NCBI GenBank assembly: GCA_023896275.1
Contig: MLDA01000013.1
Span: 57,686 to 121,685 of the forward strand
Source of the DNA: Kocuria rosea subsp. polaris
Lineage (GTDB): Bacteria; Actinomycetota; Actinomycetes; Actinomycetales; Micrococcaceae
DNA: 64,000 nucleotides
Reading direction: 5' to 3'
Shown: one piece after another, positions 56,601 through 63,548 of the stretch
How positions within the stretch are numbered: the first letter of the stretch is position 1
Layout of the letters: each line of letters begins with the position of its first letter
Notes under the pieces: generated by a model
The model's database searches: none
Seen by the model: only the letters and a program-made list of their open reading frames with translations
Told to the model about the DNA's origin: nothing
Position numbers and translations under genes: made by a program

Positions 56601-57818
56601 GCGGAGGTGGATGAGTAGGTCGCGGTCATTGAACCAGCGACCGTGCATCACGATGCTGGGCAGGCCTCTCTGAAGACGGCGGGCGGCGGCATCCAGCGCG
56701 AGGTAGGTCTTACCGATGCCGGCGGGTCCGGTCATCAGCGCAACTTGAGAGCTGGCGAGCGCCCCGAGGGGGCTGATGAGGAGCTCGGTCGCGGTTTCGA
56801 GTTTGCCGCCCAACTCACGGAGAGCATCGACGGCTTCCGCCGGGAAATGGACCATGTACTCGCTCTGGTACTGCCTCCAACCCGCGGTGTCCCAGTTCTC
56901 GTGCGTTGCGTTCATCCGTTCGACCTCGACGGCCTCCTGCTCCCTGACCACAGCGATGGCGTCGGTTAGCGTCTCGTCGATGCCTCGGAACTCCCCGTCG
57001 GTCCGGGTGCGCTCCCAGTTCTTGAGGGCGTCGATGACGGTCGTGGCGGCGCTGCGCGCGGTGCCCAGGTCAGCGGCCGTTGCATCGTTTCCGGCGCGCT
57101 GCAGGCGTTGTGTCGCTTCCGTGAGCTCATCGACTTGGCCGAGGACGGCCTGCCACCACTCATGGTCAGAGCAGAGCGCAGCGATGCTTCGAGCGGCGGG
57201 AACATTCACGTTCAACTCTGGCGTGTACCGAGGTCTAGCAGCGTCGGTCGCGTCCTGCAGTCGGTCGGTCCACCACTGTTGGGAGAGCACGTCGGCGTCG
57301 AACCAGTACCGCCGCTGGGCACCGGAGGTGTCCAAGCGGGCTAGGCGTGTGGCAGTGTTCGTTGCCCATTCGAACTCGAAGGCGACGGTCATGCCGCGGT
57401 CGGCCGCCATCGTCTGCCAACTCTCGAGCCAACCACCAGGGTCGTTTATCTTCTCCAGTAGCGATTTCCCCTTGCCTCCTTTGCGGCCGGTCGGATCGGC
57501 GGAGATGGCGATGGTGTACTTGGTGAGAACCGGGTGGTTGTCGAGGGCCGCCTTGACGGAGGTGTCGAGCTGCGATTTGTCGGCGTCCGCATGGCTGGTC
57601 CAGTACTTTGCTTGCCAACCGTGCTTGGTACCGTCGGGAAAGGTCCAGTAGCACTCGACGCCACCATCGCCTCCCGCTCCGTGGAGGGACACGAACTTCG
57701 CGTCGGCGTGCGGGGGCTCTTGTGCGACCAGTTCGCAAATGAGTTGCTCGTATCCGTCGCGCTGACCTCCCGCGCCCAGCGAGCGAACTTGCGTGAAGTC
57801 GATATCCGGAATGTTCAC
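53649..57818 (-). CDS. STAND-type NTPase with N-terminal nuclease-like domain (candidate antiphage sensor)
   Basis: This 1389-residue protein has three parts. The N-terminal 75 residues resemble the Mrr/Cap4-type PD-(D/E)XK domains: GYEQLICEL (Glu24), GAGGDGGVE (Asp51, residues 47-55) and GWQAKYW (Gln69-x-Lys71). A NACHT/STAND-like NTPase follows, with Walker A GPAGIGKT at residues 364-371, Walker B LLVIDALND at 436-444 and a LLLTART sensor segment. About 900 residues of helical and then beta-rich, Trp-rich sequence make up the rest, as in sensors of Avs-like defence proteins. GTG 57818 follows GAAAGG. It is the last gene of a three-gene cassette. The function is inferred, not shown. Confidence 0.72.
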   Translation of the reverse strand: MNIPDIDFTQVRSLGAGGQRDGYEQLICELVAQEPPHADAKFVSLHGAGGDGGVECYWTFPDGTKHGWQAKYWTSHADADKSQLDTSVKAALDNHPVLTKYTIAISADPTGRKGGKGKSLLEKINDPGGWLESWQTMAADRGMTVAFEFEWATNTATRLARLDTSGAQRRYWFDADVLSQQWWTDRLQDATDAARPRYTPELNVNVPAARSIAALCSDHEWWQAVLGQVDELTEATQRLQRAGNDATAADLGTARSAATTVIDALKNWERTRTDGEFRGIDETLTDAIAVVREQEAVEVERMNATHENWDTAGWRQYQSEYMVHFPAEAVDALRELGGKLETATELLISPLGALASSQVALMTGPAGIGKTYLALDAAARRLQRGLPSIVMHGRWFNDRDLLIHLRDVLQMPADLTTEETIALLDQSARAAGAPTLLVIDALNDTRPRSMWRDNLDRLISIVTRHPHIRLLLTARTHYVNQVLPPGMSIPRFEHTGFEGVEFEAVSEYAAFYGLEPPTSPPIHGEFDNPLYLRLVCEALQSDGRLSLDQANMGLGELTRMVLDHANETASSRIDASVSDQIVHRAMQALAGAVADKGGAPLTRLAAQAVLNPIWSDNSAEKSLLDGLVAQGLVEEDVIPDSSPYGTDIITITFERIGHHLIVSDALAHVNDADGVRAQLSGRLGELIELDATIDVGLLEATSVVVAERFGLELSAFSAEITDTVARDAAVTAGTAWRSVSSITPDTGSIITNALRHRDTFDAGITMLFRLAARPGHPLNADFLHEFFSELTMSTRDQFLAWWLHTSHGTSGAVDRLIRWGGEKPLDQVSAETTRLWVTALLWTTSATDRRVREPATIAAARLLARHPHQAAALLERFCTVDDEWVVERALQVSYSALLASGSDADWGAAAEVVSAAFFAPSTNLTPNAAVRDAARCILEAALDRETLPAEVPPDRFRPPYSSTWPLTWPKEEDIATYDNRDYSKLVHSTTSDDFFTYQLTPELRDRPGVDVSAGARWVVAEVIRLGYRPRLHSNFDGYVLGKYGPGRGKPKWIERIGKKYQWIALNRLLGHLSDHAPKTRSSWEAPPPAVPGPESSIVRQVDPTVTEFEPASDAPRPWVPAYNWDTKIGNPDAQWVADDSDLPTIDITSAERDGRPFIVVSGSYSWDLTGDSMKRTHHVWTNLYTHLVNTDDLPIALGELEGRDLINSLGMSRLPMSYNGYVGEYPFGHHHGATLSVMEHEWTDPLSVPTRPAVWELLGENEYAPDNLETISFDAPAPEFFGPAPGTLHWNGRNGWTDPSGRLIAVLRHSVNIGQNELLIDTDFLQDWLTAERKSLIWVENTGKDVYREIGWSTSYPGALVRSQVRAWTPGSSLRAVSPGWQRIPAREE

Positions 57819-57869
57819 TAGGGCCTTTCTTTGTGCTCGACAACCCGCCGAGGGCTTGCCTCAACTTCC

Positions 57870-57898
57870 TAATATGGGTCGATTTTCGCGCGATGCAA
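57870..57898 (-). promoter_or_regulatory. candidate promoter of the STAND gene
   Basis: On the minus strand TTGCAT (plus 57893-57898) and TATTAG (plus 57870-57875) are 17 bp apart and lie about 50 nt upstream of the GTG. The 252-bp gap before this gene (57819-58070) otherwise holds no gene, so the STAND gene may be expressed separately from the two genes upstream. Confidence 0.4.
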
Positions 57899-58070
57899 CC
57901 TTGAGCGACGCCGCCTTCACTTCCCTCACCCCCAATCGTTGAGAAAGCGTTCAAACGGCTGACTGCGAACGACTAAAGGGCGCAACCGTGAAACGATCCT
58001 TACTGCAGCCGGCACCCAGTTCCCAGTAGTCCGGCGCATACTCCTGATTGCATTATTGGTCCAAGGTCGA

Positions 58071-59012
58071 TCATTTGTGCCGGTAGTTGTAGACCGCGAG
58101 ACGAAGTCTTTCGAACCAGCGGGCTGTGTGGATGATCCGGTCGAACTCGCCCTCCCGGGATGAGAGGAGTTGTGAGCGCGACAGCTGGCTCAGACTCTCC
58201 CAATCACCGTAGAGCAGGTACAGCGCGTTCCCGATGCGCGGGTTTTCGAACGCAACAAAGTCGTCGCCGAACATGTATCCGATGTACCGCTGGAGTCCTG
58301 ACGTGCCGACGAGGCGTCTTTCTGGGGCGAGCGACTGCACCTTCTCCAAGCGGTCGATCATGATCTCGATTTCCTGCGGGGGAGCAGACCCACCAAACTT
58401 CTCAACGAGTGCTCCGCGCATCTCTTCGACAGAGCCGTCGGGGAGGAAGTGCCAACTGAAGCTCTGTTCGGGAACTTGCGGGATGCCTGTCTCATCCAGA
58501 CTGTAAGCGGTGGCCGAACCGAACCACGTCCGTGCAAGTGAGGCGGCGTAGAGGTAAGCCTGTTCCGCTTCCTCGTCGTAGGGTGCCTGGAGCGTAAGGA
58601 GGACGGTGCCCACCAGCGAGTCTCGTGGTTCGTCGAGGCGGGTAACCGCCGCTTCGACTTGCTGACCGTACAGGCGCTGTTTCCGAAACACTTCTCGGGC
58701 GAAGGTGATCGGGTGAGTTCCACCTCCGTGGAAGTCGGGCGCTTCGATGGTCCAGGAGTGGTCCACTTTTGGTTGATCACGACGGACAATCTCGCGACCC
58801 GTGGCATTCCACTTCGACCACCGGCCCGTCGAAGCTGGAGGGAGACCGCGCCACTCGCCCTCGCCCACCTCTTCGAGTTTGAGGCGCTGGGTCCAGGCGG
58901 ACTGCACTTGGTCCGAGAAGTTTTTCTTTGCGCCGAACACGAATTGTGCCTTGCCGAGGCTGTCGATCTCGGCTTTGATCTTCTTGGGAAGGGAACGGAA
59001 TCCAGAACTCAT
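58071..59012 (-). CDS. unrecognised 313-residue protein of the defence-like cassette
   Basis: I do not recognise this protein. It begins with a basic segment (MSSGFRSLPKKIKAEIDSL), has no signal peptide or membrane helix, and is rich in Trp, Arg and Glu. The centre has AREVFRKQRLYGQQVEAAV and a segment with alternating hydrophobic residues (SLVGTVLLTLQAPYDEEAE); the end is basic (WFERLRLAVYNYRHK). No nuclease, NTPase or helix-turn-helix motif is seen. ATG 59012 follows AAGG by 8 nt. It starts 33 nt after the nuclease-like gene and so shares its transcript, which suggests a joint role. Confidence 0.6.
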   Translation of the reverse strand: MSSGFRSLPKKIKAEIDSLGKAQFVFGAKKNFSDQVQSAWTQRLKLEEVGEGEWRGLPPASTGRWSKWNATGREIVRRDQPKVDHSWTIEAPDFHGGGTHPITFAREVFRKQRLYGQQVEAAVTRLDEPRDSLVGTVLLTLQAPYDEEAEQAYLYAASLARTWFGSATAYSLDETGIPQVPEQSFSWHFLPDGSVEEMRGALVEKFGGSAPPQEIEIMIDRLEKVQSLAPERRLVGTSGLQRYIGYMFGDDFVAFENPRIGNALYLLYGDWESLSQLSRSQLLSSREGEFDRIIHTARWFERLRLAVYNYRHK

Positions 59013-59045
59013 GGTTGAACCTTGATTTCTCTTGACGTTGCGGGT

Positions 59046-60497
59046 TTATCTCAGCTTGGAGGCCGAGTCTTTGTTCGTCGCCCGCGCGTCCACGTAGACG
59101 ACTTCCAGAGTCCACCCGGAGTCCTCTCGTAGTTTCCGGAGGGTGTCTTCGATCGGCTGCAGGCGCTCGGGCGAGAAGTCCTTGTCGCTGTATCCCACGC
59201 AGAGATAGACCCCGACCGATGTGCGTTCAGTGCTCATGTACTGGGGCAACTGCTTCGACGCTCCTGTGAAGAAGTGTGTGCTCGGGATGAGCTTGACTTC
59301 AAGGAGGGCTCTCTTTTGCCACCCCTGAGAGAACTTGAAGTCGACGGGGCCGCGACCGAGGTTGCTCTCTCTGGTGAGGTCGACGTCAGCCTTTTGGCAG
59401 TGGGCCATGAACAGAGTCCCGGCGATGGCCTGAACGATCTTCTCCGGTCGGTACTTGCGTAGGCTGTCGTCCCAGAGCGCCTTCCAGAGGTCTGTCTCCT
59501 CGACTGCGTGCTGGAACTCCCTAGCGAGTTCGAGAACCCAGGTGGCGAATTCTGACTCGCTTCCGAGCTTTGCAATCGGCTCCCGCTTCGCGGCCGCGCC
59601 TCGACCGACTTCGGCCCACTGGACGAGAAGCTTCGGGTCGGCCTCAACGTCGTAAGGCTCTTTGTCGGTCTCGGACACCTCATTGAGATAGTTCATGACG
59701 AGGTCGGGATGCTTCCATGCCGTTTTGTATGCTGCCTCCTTCCCTTCCTTTTTTGTGAGAGCGATATTCAGCTCATAGTTAAGTTCCTGTCGGAGGTCAT
59801 CACCGACCCCGGCATCCGCCCACGTCCAGAATGAGTCCGGCGTGACAACGGGAATGTCCTTGAGGAACCGCGATGGCACGAGGAGCACGCCCTCTTGCGT
59901 GACCGGACTCTTGGGCAGGCGAACTCGCAGGTGATCCCAGCGACCAGTCGTTCGATTCCATCGTGCGGCGCGAACCGGGACTTCGTGGAGCACGAGCTCA
60001 TGGCGAGCGGCCACCGCCTGGGTGTACTCGATAGACTTCGCCTTCACGACGTCACAGAATATGTCGCTGATCCGGTCTACGCCGAGCCCTTCGCAAAACA
60101 AAGTGAAGGCCTGAATGTGCTGCACTTGAGTGACTCCGCGCTGGGCGAGGAGCTCCAGTGCAGCGGCCATCTTTCCAGCGTATTTGAATCCTGCGCCGGA
60201 TCCCTTCGGGTGACCCATCGAGAGTCCGAGGGCGAATTCGCTGGGCTCGGGGAACTGCAACATCCGAACCGCTTTGAGGTAGTGGGGTGAAGTGCCGTCG
60301 CCACCAGAGGCTTCCACGAAGCTGAGGGCGAGGCCAAAGAAGTCAATAACGGACTGCCGTGTTTCTGCCCAGTAGGGATCAGAGTCCTCGAACACGAGGA
60401 ACGGATCGACGTACAGGGGTGTGTCGGCGCTCAGCTCACAGTCAAACCAGTCGTCGTCGTCGTCCCGATCGACCGCGAAGTGGTCCGTGAATCGCAT
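59046..60497 (-). CDS. protein with C-terminal PD-(D/E)XK nuclease signature (candidate defence effector)
   Basis: This 483-residue soluble protein starts with an unusual Asp run (residues 12-16) followed by DTPLYVDPFLVFEDSDPYW. The middle is helical and unrecognised. Near the C-terminus GRGPVDFKF and ALLEVKL supply Asp386, Glu400 and Lys402 in the spacing of a PD-(D/E)XK nuclease, and KQLPQYM resembles the following conserved helix. ATG 60497 is preferred because the acidic domain starts there; an in-frame ATG at 60548 would add 17 residues across the likely promoter (TATATT at plus 60521-60526). It is first in the cassette. Confidence 0.65.
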   Translation of the reverse strand: MRFTDHFAVDRDDDDDWFDCELSADTPLYVDPFLVFEDSDPYWAETRQSVIDFFGLALSFVEASGGDGTSPHYLKAVRMLQFPEPSEFALGLSMGHPKGSGAGFKYAGKMAAALELLAQRGVTQVQHIQAFTLFCEGLGVDRISDIFCDVVKAKSIEYTQAVAARHELVLHEVPVRAARWNRTTGRWDHLRVRLPKSPVTQEGVLLVPSRFLKDIPVVTPDSFWTWADAGVGDDLRQELNYELNIALTKKEGKEAAYKTAWKHPDLVMNYLNEVSETDKEPYDVEADPKLLVQWAEVGRGAAAKREPIAKLGSESEFATWVLELAREFQHAVEETDLWKALWDDSLRKYRPEKIVQAIAGTLFMAHCQKADVDLTRESNLGRGPVDFKFSQGWQKRALLEVKLIPSTHFFTGASKQLPQYMSTERTSVGVYLCVGYSDKDFSPERLQPIEDTLRKLREDSGWTLEVVYVDARATNKDSASKLR

Positions 60498-60746
60498 CTG
60501 ATACCCCCATAACCCATTCCAATATAGCTCTAGAATGACCGGAATCACGGGAGGTTCGCATCCCGTGGCTCACAGCAGGAATGGGTCTCTGACTTTAAGC
60601 GCGCAGATTACTCGGCTTTGGTTGTGGGGGTCGCGAGGTCTTTGCAACGATGAAGCAGTCACTTCGTGATCTTTCGAGCGAGCTTCTCACAATATTTCCA
60701 GGCCGACTTGATGGCCGTCTACACTGGGGCTGTTTGCTGATCCGGC

Positions 60747-61243
60747 TCAGACGAAGCGGCGGACGTTCTCGGTGTATGCCAGGTATTGGGGCCCGAACTT
60801 TTCGCGCAGGTGTCCCTTTTCATGCTCGATGGTCAGGTGCGTCGTGACCAGGACCGCTGGCAGCAGTGCAAAGTTCGAGACGCTCTTCCGGGCCAGCCCG
60901 AGTCCGACGTGGATGAGTGTCCAGGCCACATGCATCGGGTTGCGGCTGATGGAGTACGGTCCCGTGCCGACGAGCCGATCCGGCTCAGCTAAGTTCGTAG
61001 GCGCCGAAGCCCGGGTCGCCCAAGTTGCCAACACGACACCGGCGCCAACCAAGTTACCGCCCACGAACTTCATAGGCGGCGTCACCACGGCGGGCTCGGG
61101 AGTCAGCCAGTCGAGAACGACAGCACGCCGAGAGCGACAAGGTGGGGTTGTGGCAGAGGCGCGTTGCGTACCCAATGAGGCAGCCGTACTTTCCGCCACG
61201 GGTCAACCTGCACCGCCAAGTGTCCGGCCGAGCTACGCCGCAC
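60747..61243 (-). pseudogene. isoprenylcysteine/phospholipid methyltransferase family, frameshifted
   Basis: The C-terminal part (60747 to about 61115) encodes the family signature GTGPYSISRNPMHVAWTL and a typical end (EHEKGHLREKFGPQYLAY). The N-terminal part is found in another frame from GTG 61243, which has GGAGG six bases upstream: it reads VRLPHWVRNAPLPQPHLVAL and then GVLSF before a stop. The frames join near 61115-61125, where restoring one base gives a continuous LGVLSVLDWLTPEP. The break looks like a one-base deletion (or a sequencing error). Members are membrane methyltransferases that use S-adenosylmethionine. Confidence 0.65.
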
Positions 61244-61335
61244 AACCTACCTCCGAATCTCGGGCTGCGGCCCCCAAGCGCCGAGGACACTTAGAGCTGG
61301 CGAAAGATGAGTTGAGTCCGAGGTCTGTCGCCAGC

Positions 61336-62025
61336 TCAGATGGTCGCCGCGTGGTGAACACGCTTGATCATCCGCGCCGTCGGCGCATCTACGCGCAGCC
61401 CGGCGCCGCTGTCGTTGTAGAAGGCCGCATCCGCGACCTCCCGTGCGCCCGTGAAGTAGCGGTACTTGAAGATCAGGACCGCGCGGCCGAGCGCCAGGCC
61501 GTACGGGTCGCCCGTCGCGTCACCCGGGATCGCGTAGCCGATATCGACCAGGTCCTGGCGGATCTCGTCCACCGCGGTCTGGTAGCCGGCCGGCTGCGGG
61601 CCCGTTCCGGAGAGGGCGAATGTCGCGTCGGCGAACACGCCGCCGTAGAGCGTCGTCGGATCCGCCGGCAGGGCGTCCGCCTCGGTGGACGGCGTCATCG
61701 CGACGCCGGCGGCCTCGAGCCGCGGCCAGGCGAACGTCCGCCCGGGGTCGAGCAGCTTGCGGCCGAGCTGGCCGTTGGCGTGGGTGCCGATCTCGTTGTG
61801 ACCGACCACGTTGCGTTGCGGAATCGCCAGGTAGCGCGCCCGGATCGACACCAGCAGGCCGATCAGGGCCTCGTACTTCTCGTCCAAGTACGGGTCCGTC
61901 TGGTGGATAACTTCGATGCCAATCGAGTAGTCGTTGACTCTGGCCGTGCCGCGCCATGTCGACGCTCCCGCGTGACAGGCCCGCGTTTCTTCGTCCGCCA
62001 GCTTGATCACGAGGCTGGGCGGGAT
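61336..62025 (-). pseudogene. N-acetylmuramoyl-L-alanine amidase (AmpD-like), 5'-truncated
   Basis: The open frame (224 residues from GTG 62010) begins in the middle of an Amidase_2 domain: DEETRACHAGASTWRG, then DYSIGIEVIH, VVGHNEIGTHANGQLGRKLL and LDPGRTFAWPRL. The first part of the domain with the first zinc-ligand His is missing; a TGA stands at 62026-62028 in the same frame, and no matching N-terminus is found upstream. A C-terminal peptidoglycan-binding-like domain (RQDLVDIGYAIP and after) is present. I consider it a non-functional remnant; a role as a shortened wall-binding protein is unlikely. Confidence 0.65.
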
Positions 62026-62224
62026 TCACATCCGGCGATTTGATCCACGAGGGCCGCAGCGTAGCGCTTTCCAGGCATGAAACACCTTCTCAGTGATGCT
62101 TTGCAGCATCGCAGGACAAGATCACCTACTCACGCAGCAACCACCTAGGCTGGTTGGGGAGGGTGTGGAAAGCCGATTTCGAACCGCATACAGCCTGCCT
62201 TGTCGAACATCTTGAGAGGAACGC

Positions 62225-63148
62225 ATGAGTCGAGAAGTAGCTCCCACGCCACCGATCAATGGCTCCGCCCAAGAGATCGCTACGTGGTTGCAGCACCCGG
62301 CCATCGACGCGCCAACACTTGCCGATGACATCCGCTTCTCCGTCGTACTTTCTGCCCTCAACGTCCCAGCAGGACGCGGGGACGTCGGCGAGTTGTGGGA
62401 CGGCACCGTACATTTGTCGTGGCTGGGCGGACCCGCCGCAGGGCCTTTGCCGCAGTGGCCGCAGCGGCAGGACGGCAAGAAACTCGCCCATGTCGCGACC
62501 TTGCACTTAGGTGAGGTCGCCGACGTCGTCGACCCGGGCTTCCGCCAGGCGTGGGGCCCGGGCATGCCGGATCCGGATGATCCCGCCGAGTCCCTGCCCT
62601 CCAATGGCATTCTGGAGCTGTTCCACGACTGCGAAACTTTTGGCGAAGACGCCACCGACGTGTCCTCCGGAGCGTGGCAGGTACGTTGGGTTGCTTCGCC
62701 GGACGGCAATATCGTCGAACCTCCAGAGGGCACAGAACCACCCACGGATGTTTGCCAAGTCGTTATCCCGCAGGCGTCCTTCAGTGTCCGCTCGCCAGCA
62801 GATTCGATTGAACTGCCAGAGGCCGCATTCAACCGGGTTGAACAGATCAACAACTTGATACTCGAAGCGTGGCAGAGTGTCTACAAGGCTGGAGGTGAAA
62901 CGGCCCACCTACCCTTGTCGCATGCTTATGGACACAGCTGGCAGGGGCGTAACGGAGCCGAAGTTACCCTGGACGAGGTGTTGCCGCTCACGGCCAACGA
63001 TGAGCACGTCCTCATCCTAGATTTGGAGAGCTGGACGCACCTCGAAGGGTGGTTCGGGGACGCATGGCACCTCGAAGTCTGGATGCGACGCAGTGACTTG
63101 GCGGCACGCAGCTTCGATCACGCGTGGTGTCTCATCCGTGCCTCGTGA
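62225..63148 (+). CDS. DUF1963/YwqG-family protein
   Basis: This 307-residue cytoplasmic protein resembles the DUF1963 (YwqG) family of unknown function: LWDGTVHLSWLGGPAAGPLP and HVATLHLGEVADVVDPG in the N-terminal half, LPSNGILELFHDC (Leu-Pro-x2-Gly-x-Leu), and the C-terminal repeat-like HVLILDLESWTHLEGWFGDA followed by RRSDLAARSFDHAW. The ATG follows GAGAGGAAC with good spacing. It stands alone between the amidase remnant and a strong terminator. Confidence 0.75.
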   Translation: MSREVAPTPPINGSAQEIATWLQHPAIDAPTLADDIRFSVVLSALNVPAGRGDVGELWDGTVHLSWLGGPAAGPLPQWPQRQDGKKLAHVATLHLGEVADVVDPGFRQAWGPGMPDPDDPAESLPSNGILELFHDCETFGEDATDVSSGAWQVRWVASPDGNIVEPPEGTEPPTDVCQVVIPQASFSVRSPADSIELPEAAFNRVEQINNLILEAWQSVYKAGGETAHLPLSHAYGHSWQGRNGAEVTLDEVLPLTANDEHVLILDLESWTHLEGWFGDAWHLEVWMRRSDLAARSFDHAWCLIRAS

Positions 63149-63196
63149 CCGCTGAGGATTACATCAGGGGCGCCTGTTGCCCATCCCAAAGGCGGG

Positions 63197-63230
63197 AAGA
63201 AGCCCTGGCCGTCTAGGCCAGGGCTTCTTT
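63197..63230 (+). terminator. terminator after the DUF1963 gene
   Basis: AAGAAGCCCTGGCC pairs perfectly with GGCCAGGGCTTCTT around GTCTA. The symmetric A-run and T-run make it work in both directions. Confidence 0.85.
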
Positions 63231-63416
63231 GTCATTTAGAGGGCGTGGGCGGCGCTGCGAGAGGGCTCTCGATGATGTGTCCTGAAGGTGCGTGAGCGCC
63301 GCGATGAGCTGGCCATGGGCGGTCTGCGTTGCCGGTGGCGCGGCGATGGCGTCGGCGCCCGGGCGTGCGCGGTTAGTAAGTTCGACGTCGGAGCCGAACA
63401 CGTTGGAAGGCGGCAC
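63213..63416 (-). CDS. possible small hypothetical protein
   Basis: A 67-residue frame begins at GTG 63416 behind AAGAAGG with six bases of spacing and reads MPPSNVFGSDVELTNRARPG, with a later GQLIAALTHLQD. Its stop lies inside the terminator hairpin at 63197-63230. No family is recognised and no membrane segment is seen. It may be a real small gene or chance; the remaining bases from 63149 to 63548 hold nothing else I can support. Confidence 0.35.
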   Translation of the reverse strand: MPPSNVFGSDVELTNRARPGADAIAAPPATQTAHGQLIAALTHLQDTSSRALSQRRPRPLNDKEALA

Positions 63417-63548
63417 GTCGGACCCTTCTTCTTCAGCACGCTAGTCATCGCGCCGTTTCAGATTCTGCTCTTGTGACGCCTAGTTCGAGATCCTACAGAA
63501 CCGAGAGTGTGATCGTCCCTACATCGCGCGGCATCGAGAGGAGACCCG

